This document shows positions 19,108 to 28,573 of a stretch of 64,000 nt of DNA, in pieces (position 1 is the first letter of the stretch; each line of letters opens with the position of its first letter). A program made the translations under genes and the position numbers. The notes beneath the pieces were generated by a model. The model did no database searches and had not been told where the DNA came from. It saw only the letters and a program-made list of their open reading frames with translations. Source of the DNA: Sporosarcina obsidiansis (GTDB taxonomy: Bacteria; Bacillota; Bacilli; Bacillales_A; Planococcaceae). The stretch spans positions 62,001 through 126,000 of the forward strand of contig NZ_WHVW01000002.1 of NCBI RefSeq assembly GCF_009651005.1. The letters are read 5' to 3'.

Positions 19108-19611
19108 TTAATTCAATTCTTTTACCGCTTTAATAGCTGCATCATAGTCTGGATGATCCGTAGCTTCACTGACATATTCCACATAGGACACCTTATCATC
19201 ACGGTCGATCACGAAAATAGAACGAGTCAACAATCGAAGTTCCTTAATCGCAGTTCCATAGGCTTTTCCAAATGAAAGATCTCGGTGATCGGAGTACAGA
19301 TTTAAATTCTCCACTCCTTCAGCTTCTTTCCACCTAGCTTGCGCAAATGGTAGGTCTACTGAAATCGTCAATACTTCCACGTCATCACCAAGAGAAGTAG
19401 CTTCATCATTGAAACGTTTGGTCTGTATTGAACATACACCTGTATCCACTGAAGGAACAACACTTATTAAGCGAATCTTCCCTTTTGTATCTTCTAAAGT
19501 AACAGGTTTTAGATCATTTGAGAGAACCGTGAAATCTGGAGCAGGAGCCCCTACCTTCACTTCTGTGCCTTCTAGATGTATTGGATTGTTTTTAAATGTG
19601 ACATTTACCAT
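19108..19611 (-). CDS. tpx: Thiol peroxidase Tpx lacking the resolving cysteine
   Basis: This atypical peroxiredoxin reduces H2O2 and lipid peroxides. The peroxidatic Cys is in PSVDTGVCSIQT (Cys60 of 167). In family members the resolving Cys lies at about residue 95 in a PFAQxRxC context; here it reads PFAQARWKEAEG and no second Cys exists in the mature protein. The enzyme must therefore work as a 1-Cys peroxidase or use an outside thiol such as bacillithiol, which is inference. The ATG at 19611 is preferred over one three codons upstream because AAGGAG is 8 bp before it. Confidence 0.93.
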   Translation of the reverse strand: MVNVTFKNNPIHLEGTEVKVGAPAPDFTVLSNDLKPVTLEDTKGKIRLISVVPSVDTGVCSIQTKRFNDEATSLGDDVEVLTISVDLPFAQARWKEAEGVENLNLYSDHRDLSFGKAYGTAIKELRLLTRSIFVIDRDDKVSYVEYVSEATDHPDYDAAIKAVKELN

Positions 19612-19638
19612 ACAGATCACTCCTTTTAGCCAAGTGTA

Positions 19639-20190
19639 CTAGACTGTAGGGTCTTCTTGCAACTGATGTTGTTCGGTAGAATTCTGTTTCTGTACTATCT
19701 TTTTCTCATATACACGTTCATGAATCACAGTAGTGTCAGCGAACAGATCATGTAACGCGGACTTTTGTGGTGTGAACAAGACGAGCAAATAAGGAATCCA
19801 CAACATCTGCGATATAAAACGGCCAATTCCTTCTCTGAACAAAACGGTACTCCAATCCAGTTTCTGTCCATTCAGTTTCACGACGCGAATGCCCAAAATC
19901 ATCTTTCCTACAGTTTGGCCCGCCCATTTTGTCATCAAGATAAAGTAGAGCAGCAACAATAACAATGCCGCCACTTTATACGGACTGAATAAAAAGGCAA
20001 ATGGCTTACTGATCGCGACATCCAGCAGTCTGAAAATCGGTTTGACAAAGATGCCACTTATGGAAGTAACGAGTAGTAGGTCAATTAAAAACGCCCACAG
20101 TCTGACCCAGAAGCCCGCATACTTCGGTTGAAAAACTGATTTTTCCATAGGTATATGCGGCTGAGAGTTCAGCAATTCATTCGTCATCAT
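19639..20190 (-). CDS. yteJ: RDD family membrane protein (YteJ-like)
   Basis: The 183-residue protein has an RDD domain: the first helix contains GFWVRLWAFLIDLLLV (the R and D of RDD), then hydrophobic segments and the third helix with QTVGKMILGIRVV. RDD proteins are thought to be transporters or ion exchangers, with no defined substrate here. It follows sppA by 14 bp and is cotranscribed with it, as yteJ is with sppA in B. subtilis, where the pair takes part in resistance to antimicrobial peptides. AGGAGG precedes the ATG. Confidence 0.88.
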   Translation of the reverse strand: MMTNELLNSQPHIPMEKSVFQPKYAGFWVRLWAFLIDLLLVTSISGIFVKPIFRLLDVAISKPFAFLFSPYKVAALLLLLLYFILMTKWAGQTVGKMILGIRVVKLNGQKLDWSTVLFREGIGRFISQMLWIPYLLVLFTPQKSALHDLFADTTVIHERVYEKKIVQKQNSTEQHQLQEDPTV

Positions 20191-20204
20191 CGATCTCCTC
20201 CTTT

Positions 20205-21209
20205 TTATTCACCATATAAATACATCATTCGAGGTGCTTGATTTTCTGTTAGGAGTTTTTTCATGATTTGTGACTCTACATCCCCACCAAACATATCATG
20301 CGCTTTCATAGAAAAGAGTGCAGATAAATTGTCTGCTGCACCATATTCAAAGACAGACGCTTTTTCTAAGTGGTAGTCTTCTTTCATTGCGGCAACAACT
20401 GCTGGCAATTTGCCATAATCATCTGCTAGCCCTGCTTCAATTGCTTGTCGACCATTCATCACTCGGCCATCTGCGACTTTACGGACGTCACTCTCCGACA
20501 TCCCTCGTCCTGCTGCGATAATCTCAACAAAACGTTTATATGAATCATCAATCATTTCCTGAAGCATTTGTCGTTCCTCCGGCTTCATCTCTCTTGTGCT
20601 ACTCATCATGTCTTTGTATGGACCTGATTTGATCGTTGGGAATTCAACACCGTACTTTTCAGCTAGTTTACCATAGTTAATTGACTGCATAATAACACCA
20701 ATGGATCCAGTCAATGTTTCCGGATGAACAAAAATCTTTTCTGCAGGTGCAGATATATAATAGCCACCTGAAGCAGCCATACCACCCATGGCCACATAGA
20801 TTGGAATCTCTTTTGTCTCTTGAATCTCAACTAGCGCATCATAAATATCAGACGATTCCAATACACCGCCTCCAGGAGAGTTAACAGAGAGGACAATCCC
20901 TTTCAGCGTTGAGTCATTTTGCAGTTCATTTAGCTGCGCCATGAATTGCTGATGGTTATATTCGGCTCCACTGAATAAGGAAGCTGCACCCGTATCCTGG
21001 ATCACGCCATCTACCGTCAATATGGCAATTCGTTCATTTAGACTCCCGTCTTCAACCACTGTTTCTTGCAGTTCTTGATCCATAGCGGTGATTTCATTGA
21101 GAAGATTATTCCAATCTCTTGTGAAAAACCACGACATGGTGTTGATCCCAATCGACACAAATACCAATGTCGCTGCTACAGCGACTGCAATCCATCTTTT
21201 TGCTGTCAT
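20205..21209 (-). CDS. sppA: Signal peptide peptidase SppA
   Basis: This membrane-anchored serine protease degrades leftover signal peptides. It has one N-terminal transmembrane segment (residues 5-30) and an S49 domain with the nucleophile Ser in GGMAASGGYYIS and the catalytic Lys in SGPYKDMMSS. At 334 residues it is the short Gram-positive form that forms an octameric ring. AGGAGG lies before the ATG. It leads the sppA-yteJ operon and is divergent from the NAD kinase gene. Confidence 0.95.
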   Translation of the reverse strand: MTAKRWIAVAVAATLVFVSIGINTMSWFFTRDWNNLLNEITAMDQELQETVVEDGSLNERIAILTVDGVIQDTGAASLFSGAEYNHQQFMAQLNELQNDSTLKGIVLSVNSPGGGVLESSDIYDALVEIQETKEIPIYVAMGGMAASGGYYISAPAEKIFVHPETLTGSIGVIMQSINYGKLAEKYGVEFPTIKSGPYKDMMSSTREMKPEERQMLQEMIDDSYKRFVEIIAAGRGMSESDVRKVADGRVMNGRQAIEAGLADDYGKLPAVVAAMKEDYHLEKASVFEYGAADNLSALFSMKAHDMFGGDVESQIMKKLLTENQAPRMMYLYGE

Positions 21210-21315
21210 TCGTAAAACTCCTCCTTTGTCTACGTCTTACTGTACGTTACGAATCGTCCAAATGTTTCATTCATGCTACACTTAATCTATTAACTAGTAA
21301 AGGGGACGATTTCCA

Positions 21316-22116
21316 TTGGATCGTAAGCATAAGATATTTCTTTTTAGCCGGCTTGACGAAGATACCATCCATAAGAAAGCGTATGTTGAAAACCAACTAA
21401 AAAAGAAAGGGTTCTCACTGACTGATGATTATAGCCAGGCTGGCATTATTATTAGTATTGGCAGCGATGGTACGTTTCTCCAGGCTGTACGGAAAACTGA
21501 TTTCCGCCAAGACTGTTTATACCTTGGTCTTTCACTAAAGGGAGCACATGGTGTATACTGCGATTTCAAATACGATGAGCTAGATGTATTAGTACAGACA
21601 TTAAAACATCCCAATCTAGAGGAGCGTCGTTACCCATTACTGGAAGTGACGATTAATAATCATAAACCATTCTATTGTTTAAATGAGTTCAGCATTCGTT
21701 CAACCATTATTCGGACTTTTGTGATAGACATTTCGATTGATAAATTATTGTTCGAAACTTTTTTAGGCGACGGATTGATTATTTCTACACCGACAGGCAG
21801 TACGGCTTACAATAAATCCGTGCGAGGCGCCGTTATTGATCCATTACTTCCATGCTTCCAAGTATCCGAGCTCGCATCAGTCAATAATAATCGCTACCGT
21901 ACACTCGGAACTTCATTTATTTTAAGCGGTGATAGAAAATTAACGTTGGATATCCAGCAAGAGGGCAATGAGTTCCCTTCTACAGCTGCTGACAATGAAG
22001 CTCTTGGCATCAAACAGGTAGAAAAAGTAGAAGCCGTACTTAGCGAAAAAGTCATTCGAACCGCAAAGCTTTCGGATAATTCATTTTTCGAAAAAGTGCA
22101 ACGTACATTTTTCTGA
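21316..22116 (+). CDS. ppnK: NAD kinase (second paralogue type, YtdI-like)
   Basis: It makes NADP from NAD. The 266 residues show the kinase motif as IGSDGTFLQAVRKT, FCLNEFSI and the diagnostic FLGDGLIISTPTGSTAYNKS. The usual GGDG motif has Ser in place of the second Gly. The start is TTG with AAAGGGG 10 bp upstream. Length and C-terminus resemble the YtdI/PpnKB group of Bacillus. It is convergent with the acyl-CoA synthetase gene and shares its terminator. Confidence 0.92.
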   Translation: MDRKHKIFLFSRLDEDTIHKKAYVENQLKKKGFSLTDDYSQAGIIISIGSDGTFLQAVRKTDFRQDCLYLGLSLKGAHGVYCDFKYDELDVLVQTLKHPNLEERRYPLLEVTINNHKPFYCLNEFSIRSTIIRTFVIDISIDKLLFETFLGDGLIISTPTGSTAYNKSVRGAVIDPLLPCFQVSELASVNNNRYRTLGTSFILSGDRKLTLDIQQEGNEFPSTAADNEALGIKQVEKVEAVLSEKVIRTAKLSDNSFFEKVQRTFF

Positions 22117-22157
22117 ATTAAAATTCGCGGAAACTTTTAATGAAGGTCAATTGAAAA

Positions 22158-22197
22158 GGCTGTTAAAATGTCGAATCAAAACGACTTTTTAACAGCC
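22158..22197. terminator. Bidirectional terminator after NAD kinase and acyl-CoA synthetase
   Basis: GGCTGTTAAAA (22158-22168) pairs perfectly with TTTTAACAGCC (22187-22197); the flanks carry short T-runs on both strands. Confidence 0.85.
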
Positions 22198-22204
22198 CTT
22201 TCTC

Positions 22205-23779
22205 TTATTTACCTTGTTCTTTTTTGCGTAATTCAACTCGCATAATTTTTCCAGATGAAGTCTTCGGTAATTCCTCTAAGAATTCAATTTTACGTGGATA
22301 CTTATATGGCGCGGTCAACTGTTTAACGTGATTTTGCAATTCTTTAATTAGTTCATCAGATTGCAACACCGATTCTTCACGCAATACAACGAACGCTTTC
22401 ACCACATTCCCACGTTCAGGATCTGGACTCGCTACAACCGCACACTCCCTTACGGCTGGATGCTTGATGAGAGCGTCTTCTACTTCAAAAGGCCCGATCG
22501 TGTAACCAGAGCTGACAATGATATCATCCCCGCGTCCCTCAAACCAAAAATACCCATCTTCATCCTTTTTTGCACGATCGCCGGTTACATAGTAGTCCCC
22601 TCTAAACTGCATCTTTGTTCGTTCAGGGTCATTTAAATATTCTTGAAATAAAGCAGGCGTCGACTTGTGAACCGCAATATCTCCTACTTCATTAACAGCA
22701 GCGATTTTCCCTTCATCCGTAATAACCTCGACTAGATTACCAGGTGTCGGTTTACCCATAGAGCCAGGTTTAGCTTCCATACCAATCATCGTGCCAACGA
22801 GTAGCGTGTTTTCGGTCTGCCCATACCCATCACGTACAGAAAGCGAGAAGTACTTATTGAATATATCAATGACTTCTCTGTTTAACGGTTCTCCCGCTGA
22901 CACAGCACTTTTGATAGATGTCAGTGAATAGTCCTTGAGATTTTCAGCTTTTGCCATAAAACGATATTCTGTCGGTGTACAGCACAGTACATTAATCTGA
23001 TATTGATCCAAAAACTGCAAGTATTTGTCTACATTAAATTTTCCATTATAAACAAATCCCGTAGCACCACTTCCGAGTACCGATAAAAAAGGAGTCCAAA
23101 TCCATTTTTGCCACCCAGGAGCTGCAGTCGCCCACACGGTATCTCCTTCTTGGATGCCAAGCCAGTTTGGGGCAGTCGTTCGCAAATGCGCAAATCCCCA
23201 TGCATGTGTATGGACCACGCCTTTTGGTTTACCCGTTGTTCCAGACGTATACGATAAAAAGGCCGTATCCGTACCAAGTGTGTCACAAGCCGAAAATTCC
23301 TCGGAGACATTTTTCTCTTGTTCAGTTAGGGACACTTCACCTTCTTTAGCTTGCCCGATAATATAAACCGTTACTTCATCTATATTATCAACATGTTCCA
23401 ACTGATCAGTGAATGCATCAAATGCAATAATAGCTTTTGCTGCGCTATGTTCAATTCGGTATTCAATATCGGAGGAACGCAACATTTCTGAACTAGGGAT
23501 CACGACAAGACCTGCCTTAAGAGCAGCAATATATGTAACATAGGCTTCGATCATACGTGGTACCATGACTAATACCACGTCCCCTTTTTTCAGACCATTC
23601 GCGGTCAATACATTTGCTGTCCGATTTGCGGCTTTTATGAGTTCGTCGTAGCTTACTTCTTGTTGCTGATTTTGTGAATCTACATAGATTAACGCTTTTC
23701 TTCCATCACCTTTTGCATATTTCTCAAATTCTGAGACGATGTTATATCGGGCTGGCGCTACTAGTTCTTCACGGTTCAT
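22205..23779 (-). CDS. Medium-chain/acetyl acyl-CoA synthetase (ANL superfamily)
   Basis: The 525-residue enzyme activates a carboxylic acid with ATP and CoA. Motifs are the P-loop YTSGTTGKPKG, the adenine-binding DGYGQTE, the hinge region GRGDDIIVSSGYTIGPFEVE and the acetylation-regulated lysine in KTSSGKIMR. It resembles B. subtilis YtcI/MbcS in place and length, and branched or short acids are likely substrates. The Lys of SGKIM is the type of residue modified by AcuA/AcuC-like systems, which are also encoded here at 49.4-51.8 kb; the link is inference. The start is the ATG at 23779, 7-8 bp after GGGGG. Confidence 0.88.
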   Translation of the reverse strand: MNREELVAPARYNIVSEFEKYAKGDGRKALIYVDSQNQQQEVSYDELIKAANRTANVLTANGLKKGDVVLVMVPRMIEAYVTYIAALKAGLVVIPSSEMLRSSDIEYRIEHSAAKAIIAFDAFTDQLEHVDNIDEVTVYIIGQAKEGEVSLTEQEKNVSEEFSACDTLGTDTAFLSYTSGTTGKPKGVVHTHAWGFAHLRTTAPNWLGIQEGDTVWATAAPGWQKWIWTPFLSVLGSGATGFVYNGKFNVDKYLQFLDQYQINVLCCTPTEYRFMAKAENLKDYSLTSIKSAVSAGEPLNREVIDIFNKYFSLSVRDGYGQTENTLLVGTMIGMEAKPGSMGKPTPGNLVEVITDEGKIAAVNEVGDIAVHKSTPALFQEYLNDPERTKMQFRGDYYVTGDRAKKDEDGYFWFEGRGDDIIVSSGYTIGPFEVEDALIKHPAVRECAVVASPDPERGNVVKAFVVLREESVLQSDELIKELQNHVKQLTAPYKYPRKIEFLEELPKTSSGKIMRVELRKKEQGK

Positions 23780-23939
23780 TTTCATTCCCCCTTTTACGTA
23801 ATAGTACAATTATACAAATACACTGGACACATTTCAAAATTATTCATACAGTCTTAAAAATCGAACCGTTTTCCGCCAATGTAATTTAGGAAAGTTGCAT
23901 GGTTTTAGAATGAATATATTTTCACTTTTCATGCACACT

Positions 23940-23971
23940 AAAAAGACCGCTCTGCATATTGCAGAACGGCC
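23940..23971 (-). terminator. Terminator after the SASP gene
   Basis: GGCCGTTCTGCA and TGCAGAGCGGTC (minus strand) form a 12-bp stem with two G-U pairs and an ATA loop, followed by TTTTT. Confidence 0.85.
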
Positions 23972-23987
23972 TTCTTTGTACATCTTA

Positions 23988-24197
23988 TTACTTTGTGTAA
24001 CCATTCATTTGTTGTTGAGCCTGACGCACTAATCGCTTAGTAATTTCTCCGCCGACGGAACCGTTGGCACGCGATGAAGCATCTGGTCCAAGCTGTACTC
24101 CAAATTCAGAAGCGATTTCTTCTTTCATTTGGTTTAGTGCTTGTTGTACTCCTGGTACTAAAAGCTGGTTTGAGTTGTTGCTGTTGCTGTTTGTCAT
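23988..24197 (-). CDS. sspA: Small acid-soluble spore protein, alpha/beta type
   Basis: This 69-residue protein binds and protects spore DNA. It has the family core [18 protein letters not shown], with the GPR protease cleavage site around E-I/A-S-E-F-G, and the second conserved block GEITKRLV. An Asn-rich N-terminus precedes it. AAGGAGGTG lies before the ATG, and a sigma-G-like promoter is placed at 24222-24250, in line with forespore expression. The exact paralogue letter cannot be decided. It shows the organism is a spore former. Confidence 0.96.
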   Translation of the reverse strand: MTNSNSNNSNQLLVPGVQQALNQMKEEIASEFGVQLGPDASSRANGSVGGEITKRLVRQAQQQMNGYTK

Positions 24198-24221
24198 GTC
24201 GTTGTCACCTCCTTGTGACTA

Positions 24222-24250
24222 TAGAATGGTCACTTTTCGAGAAATCATGC
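24222..24250 (-). promoter_or_regulatory. Sigma-G-like promoter of the SASP gene
   Basis: On the minus strand GCATG (24246-24250), a 17-bp gap and CATTCTA (24222-24228) fit the sigma-G consensus (GNATR and CATNNTA). Confidence 0.75.
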
Positions 24251-24276
24251 AGGAGATAACAAAGGAAATATTTTCT

Positions 24277-25479
24277 TTATAGTAAATCGTTGAATTCATC
24301 GTCTTTCTGCTTACTTGGAATGGTCGTAATACGCTTACTGACCGCCTCTTCAATCATCTCTTCGAAGTTCTGGAAGCTTTCATAATAACGCACTTTCTCG
24401 ACTTGCGGCTTCGTTTTTGAACTAGATGGCGTAAAAACAGTACAACAATCTTCATAAGGGCGAATCGAAATCGAATACGTCTCAATTGCTTCTGCTATTT
24501 GAATAATCTCCAGTTTATCCATCGCAATCAATGGCCGAAGCACCGGTGTAGAAGTTACTTCATTAATAGCTGTTAAACTTTCAAGAGTTTGACTCGCAAC
24601 TTGTCCAAGGCTTTCCCCTGTGATGAGTCCGAGTGCATTCGTCTCTTCTCTAACACGATCCGCAATTTGCATCATCATTCGTCTAGTCGTTGTCATCGTT
24701 AAATTACTTGGCACTTGCTGAACAATCGCTTGTTGCAATTCCGTAAAAGGAATGATATGCAAACGAATCGTGGCACCAAATTTCGTTAACTGTTTGACAA
24801 TATCTTCAACTTTTTGCTTGGCCAGATCACTAGTAAACGGCGGACTTGCAAAATGAATTGCATCAAAGGATACTCCTCTTTTCATCATCAAATATCCTGC
24901 AACAGGACTGTCGATTCCTCCAGATAATAATAGAAGAGAATGACCATTTGAACCGACTGGCATGCCTCCAGCTCCTTTAATGCTTCGAGAAGAGATGTAT
25001 GCTGCATTACTTTGAATTTCCACATGTAATAAAATTTCTGGTTTTTTCATTTTAACGATCAGTTCAGGGAATGCTCGAAGAACATGACCACCAAGCTCTT
25101 GTTGCAACTCTCCTGTAACGAGAGGAAATGACTTATCCGTTCTTTTCACATCTACTTTAAATGTCTTTCCTTTTGTTTCACCATTAGCGATAACTTCTAA
25201 CGCAGTAGTTTTTATTGCTTCCAACGTGGGTTCGCAAGTAGCGATAGGACTGAATGATTGAATTCCGAACACAGTCGGCAAAATAGCTATTGCTCGTTCC
25301 AACTCTTCTGGACGGTCTGTATAAAGAAACATGCGATCACGTTCCGCGCGCATGGTAAGTGTCGTAAGTTCTTGTAAAGCGGCTTTTATATTTTCTTTTA
25401 GTTTACGCACAAATTTACTTTTGTTTTTTCCTTTTAGAGACATTTCTCCATACCTGATTAAAATGGTATTCCAGTTCAT
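24277..25479 (-). CDS. thiI: tRNA 4-thiouridine synthase ThiI
   Basis: It adenylates U8 of tRNA and inserts sulfur; it may also supply sulfur to thiamine. The 400 residues hold an N-terminal ferredoxin-like/THUMP domain (to about 165) and a PP-loop ATPase with LLLSGGIDSPVAGYLMMKRG. As in B. subtilis, there is no C-terminal rhodanese domain. It overlaps the stop of its cysteine desulfurase by 4 bp, so the sulfur donor and acceptor are translated together. Confidence 0.95.
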   Translation of the reverse strand: MNWNTILIRYGEMSLKGKNKSKFVRKLKENIKAALQELTTLTMRAERDRMFLYTDRPEELERAIAILPTVFGIQSFSPIATCEPTLEAIKTTALEVIANGETKGKTFKVDVKRTDKSFPLVTGELQQELGGHVLRAFPELIVKMKKPEILLHVEIQSNAAYISSRSIKGAGGMPVGSNGHSLLLLSGGIDSPVAGYLMMKRGVSFDAIHFASPPFTSDLAKQKVEDIVKQLTKFGATIRLHIIPFTELQQAIVQQVPSNLTMTTTRRMMMQIADRVREETNALGLITGESLGQVASQTLESLTAINEVTSTPVLRPLIAMDKLEIIQIAEAIETYSISIRPYEDCCTVFTPSSSKTKPQVEKVRYYESFQNFEEMIEEAVSKRITTIPSKQKDDEFNDLL

Positions 25480-26609
25480 TTTCTAACTCCCCTTTTTAGT
25501 AGCTGCATTAACTGACGAATGGCTTCCATCAGCTGATTCATTTCGTCCGTTGTCTGGTTCTTACCGAAGCTAATTCGAATAACACCTTTCTCGAAATCTT
25601 TAGGTAACCGAATGGCTTGGATAACATGACTAGTTTCTGTTTTTTTTGAGGAACAGGCACTGGATGTTGAAACGATGAACCCTTGTTCTTGCAAAAAGTT
25701 AACGACCACTTCGCCTGTTACATTTCTAAAAGCGACCGATAGAATATAGGGTGCACTTGCATGCGGTGCCAATACGAAGCAGTCGTCAAATTCAGCAAAA
25801 AAATTCAATAATTGATTTTTCCAACTTGCAAATTGTTGTAGATCTACTTCTTCTACTTGCAGACGAGCAGCTTTTGCTAATGCAGCTGCGTGAGGTACAG
25901 AAACTGTTCCATTTCTCAAGCTACTTTCCTGTCCGCCACCGAATGAAATGGGCTGAATGCGTAAATTTTTTCGATATGCTAAAAATCCACTACCTTTAAT
26001 ACCATGAATTTTATGTGCTGACAATGTAATGAGATCTGGACCATCCTGGAAATCGGCAGGCAAAAGTTTTCCGAAGCTTTGGACACAATCCGAGTGAAAG
26101 ACCGCCCGCGACTTGCTATGAATCACGCGAGCACACTCCTCAATCGGTTGAATGGTGCCTATTTCATTGTTTACATGCATCACACTAACTAAAATCGTAT
26201 CTTTTCGAAGACAAGACTCGAGCTCCGCCAATGAAATTCTTCCTTCTTCATCAACCTTCAAATAATCCACGATAAAATCCTGTTCTTCAAGGTAATGAAA
26301 TGTATGTAGTACAGATGGATGCTCCACCGCAGTCGTAATCAAATGTCGCCCTTTGTGCTGATTGGCAAAAGCAAAACCTATAATGGCAAGGTTATTTGCT
26401 TCCGTTCCACCAGAAGTGAAAATCCCTTCTGTCAGTCCCAATCCAATCGTGTCCAATAGTTGTGTGCGAGCACGCTCAAGCAATTTTTCAGCCTGGTTTC
26501 CAGCTTCATGCAAAGACGCAGGATTCGCATAGTATGTAGATGAAGCTTCTATAAAAGTGTGAAGAACTCTTTCGTCCGTTTTCGTTGTTGCGCTATGATC
26601 GAAGTACAT
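25476..26609 (-). CDS. nifZ: Cysteine desulfurase dedicated to ThiI (NifZ/IscS family)
   Basis: This PLP enzyme releases persulfide sulfur from cysteine. Motifs are YFDHSATTKTD, GGTEANNLAI, the Schiff-base Lys in LSAHKIHGIKGSG and the active-site Cys in STSSACSSKKTETS. The gene is coupled to thiI, as nifZ is in B. subtilis. I use the ATG at 26609; the TTG three bases upstream is also possible because GGAGG lies 9 bp from it and 12 bp from the ATG. A 13-bp terminator stem for ezrA lies just upstream. Confidence 0.92.
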   Translation of the reverse strand: MYFDHSATTKTDERVLHTFIEASSTYYANPASLHEAGNQAEKLLERARTQLLDTIGLGLTEGIFTSGGTEANNLAIIGFAFANQHKGRHLITTAVEHPSVLHTFHYLEEQDFIVDYLKVDEEGRISLAELESCLRKDTILVSVMHVNNEIGTIQPIEECARVIHSKSRAVFHSDCVQSFGKLLPADFQDGPDLITLSAHKIHGIKGSGFLAYRKNLRIQPISFGGGQESSLRNGTVSVPHAAALAKAARLQVEEVDLQQFASWKNQLLNFFAEFDDCFVLAPHASAPYILSVAFRNVTGEVVVNFLQEQGFIVSTSSACSSKKTETSHVIQAIRLPKDFEKGVIRISFGKNQTTDEMNQLMEAIRQLMQLLKRGVRK

Positions 26610-26647
26610 CAATTTGTCAAACCTCCAATAGTATCAGAATGAGCGAA

Positions 26648-26678
26648 ACAAAGCCACCGGGCAAACCGGTGGCTTTGT
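26648..26678 (-). terminator. Terminator after ezrA
   Basis: ACAAAGCCACCGG and CCGGTGGCTTTGT pair over 13 bp around a 5-nt loop; TTTCG follows on the minus strand. Confidence 0.8.
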
Positions 26679-26687
26679 CGGATATAG

Positions 26688-28382
26688 TTACACTTTATGA
26701 TGAAGCATTTCTTGAATTTTCTTCATAGCACCTGGTTCTACTTCTTCCACAGCAGTTGCGGCTTCTTCCAAAGCTTTCATATAGCGGAATTGCATAAATG
26801 AATCTTCTGCCTGCATCAATTTCTGATGAACATGTGGATGTGAAGCTCGGTACCGATTGCCATACTGTATGATACGTTCTACCAACATTGCATTTTCGAT
26901 CAAATCTTCTGTCTTTGTGCAGACATCATCGACGACAGCTGCCGCTTTTTGAATATACGATTCGACAAGACCCATATTAAGTGGAACTTCTTCTAAGCTT
27001 TGTTTTACAAGAAAGATCTGCTCGTCCGCTTCTTCCAATTGAATTTCCATTTCATCAGGAATCCCCGGTATATTCGCACGATGCAAGTTACGATCTGCAG
27101 CCTGAAGTTGCTGTGAAAGTGAAAACAGACGCGAGCGAACGTGATTTTCATCAATTCTAAGATTTTTAATCCGATTACTAAAGTTCTCTTGTTCTTCCGC
27201 CAACGTGTCTAATTCTTCAGCTATTGCCTGTAATTCTGTTTGCAATCCAGAGTAGGCAGATTCGTGATTATTTTGGCGTTCAATAAATAATTCTATACGT
27301 TTTGCCAATGTGTTCAGTTTTTTCATCGCATTTTGCGGAACTTGAGACTCTTTTTCATCCAGACGATAACTTTGTTGAACAAAATTCACTTCATTCATCG
27401 TAGCTTGGATCGTTCCTTGTAAAGCTTCAAATGAATCAAGCAAAGTATCCCAGCGATCTTCTACATAATAACGGGAACTTACTTCTTCTTCTAATACGTC
27501 ATAGAAGGATTCGAGGCGATCATGAAGGCCAGCAACTTCCCGACCAACTTCTTCCACCTGCAAATGAACTAGCTGTTGTCGAAGTTCCCCCAGTTGTTGT
27601 TCAATTTCATCAAACTGAGAATGTATGTTGAGATGACCCAAATAATAAGACTGCTCTTCCATTTCCGCAATCCCATTTCGCAATTCACGCAAAGCAGCAG
27701 GTATCTTTGATTGTAAATCCGCCAGTAAAGAAGGAATCTCATGAATAATACGTGACAAATGATCCCCTTTGGACGCCAATGAAATAACGATTTCACGTGC
27801 CTGCAAATAGTTCCCATTTTCGATTAATGTATCATATTCTTCAAATCTTGGGTTAAAAGACTCCCACTCTTTTTCTAACGGCTCCACAGCAGCTCCAAAC
27901 GAGTGCTGGTGGGCTAAAATAGCCTTACGTGCTGCACGATGCTGTTCTTTAATAGTTTCCATTTCGATACGATTTTTTTCTTCGCTTCCGATTAATTCAT
28001 TCAACTCTTCTAAAATCATATGCATTTCTTTTTCACAGTGAGACAAGATTTCTTGGATTTGCTTTTCAGTCTCGGTCGCTTTTTTGAAATGGAAACGATC
28101 GACATGATCTTCTGCATCGAATAAGAGTGAATCCACTTTCGGAATACGATCGTCAACCACTTCCGTCCAAGTACTTCTCCAACGCTCAAACATTTCTTCC
28201 GTTTGACCCGTCATATTCAATTGTTTTACTTTCGTCATTTCTTCAAATATAGGTTTATGTTGAATTTGTAATTTTTCTTGTTCCAATTTTCCAATTTCTT
28301 GTATATGCTTTCGCCTAAACAGAAATGCGATTACTGTCAGAATAATGACAATAATTAATGGAATGATGAAATATTTCATCAC
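26688..28382 (-). CDS. ezrA: Septation ring formation regulator EzrA
   Basis: EzrA is a membrane-tethered spectrin-like protein that controls FtsZ ring assembly. The 564 residues begin with a single transmembrane segment (about 4-22) followed by a long run of charged helices with heptad patterns, the known arch-forming repeats. The length matches the family. The start is read as GTG, 8 bp after GGGGG, with an ATG as the next codon. It is upstream of nifZ-thiI, the usual neighbours in Bacillus. Confidence 0.95.
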   Translation of the reverse strand: MMKYFIIPLIIVIILTVIAFLFRRKHIQEIGKLEQEKLQIQHKPIFEEMTKVKQLNMTGQTEEMFERWRSTWTEVVDDRIPKVDSLLFDAEDHVDRFHFKKATETEKQIQEILSHCEKEMHMILEELNELIGSEEKNRIEMETIKEQHRAARKAILAHQHSFGAAVEPLEKEWESFNPRFEEYDTLIENGNYLQAREIVISLASKGDHLSRIIHEIPSLLADLQSKIPAALRELRNGIAEMEEQSYYLGHLNIHSQFDEIEQQLGELRQQLVHLQVEEVGREVAGLHDRLESFYDVLEEEVSSRYYVEDRWDTLLDSFEALQGTIQATMNEVNFVQQSYRLDEKESQVPQNAMKKLNTLAKRIELFIERQNNHESAYSGLQTELQAIAEELDTLAEEQENFSNRIKNLRIDENHVRSRLFSLSQQLQAADRNLHRANIPGIPDEMEIQLEEADEQIFLVKQSLEEVPLNMGLVESYIQKAAAVVDDVCTKTEDLIENAMLVERIIQYGNRYRASHPHVHQKLMQAEDSFMQFRYMKALEEAATAVEEVEPGAMKKIQEMLHHKV

Positions 28383-28573
28383 ATTATGATCCCCCTATCC
28401 CACACTTCGCGCTTAAAGTCATTATCTTAGATATTATAGTATATCGTAACATGTTTAAAGTATTTTCGTCTTGCATTAACATGTTTTTTGAGAAATAACA
28501 GATATTTTATCATTTAGGGGCATATTTTAGGGATAAAAGCTAAAATTTAAACGCAATTTTCTTGAGGGTTTTA

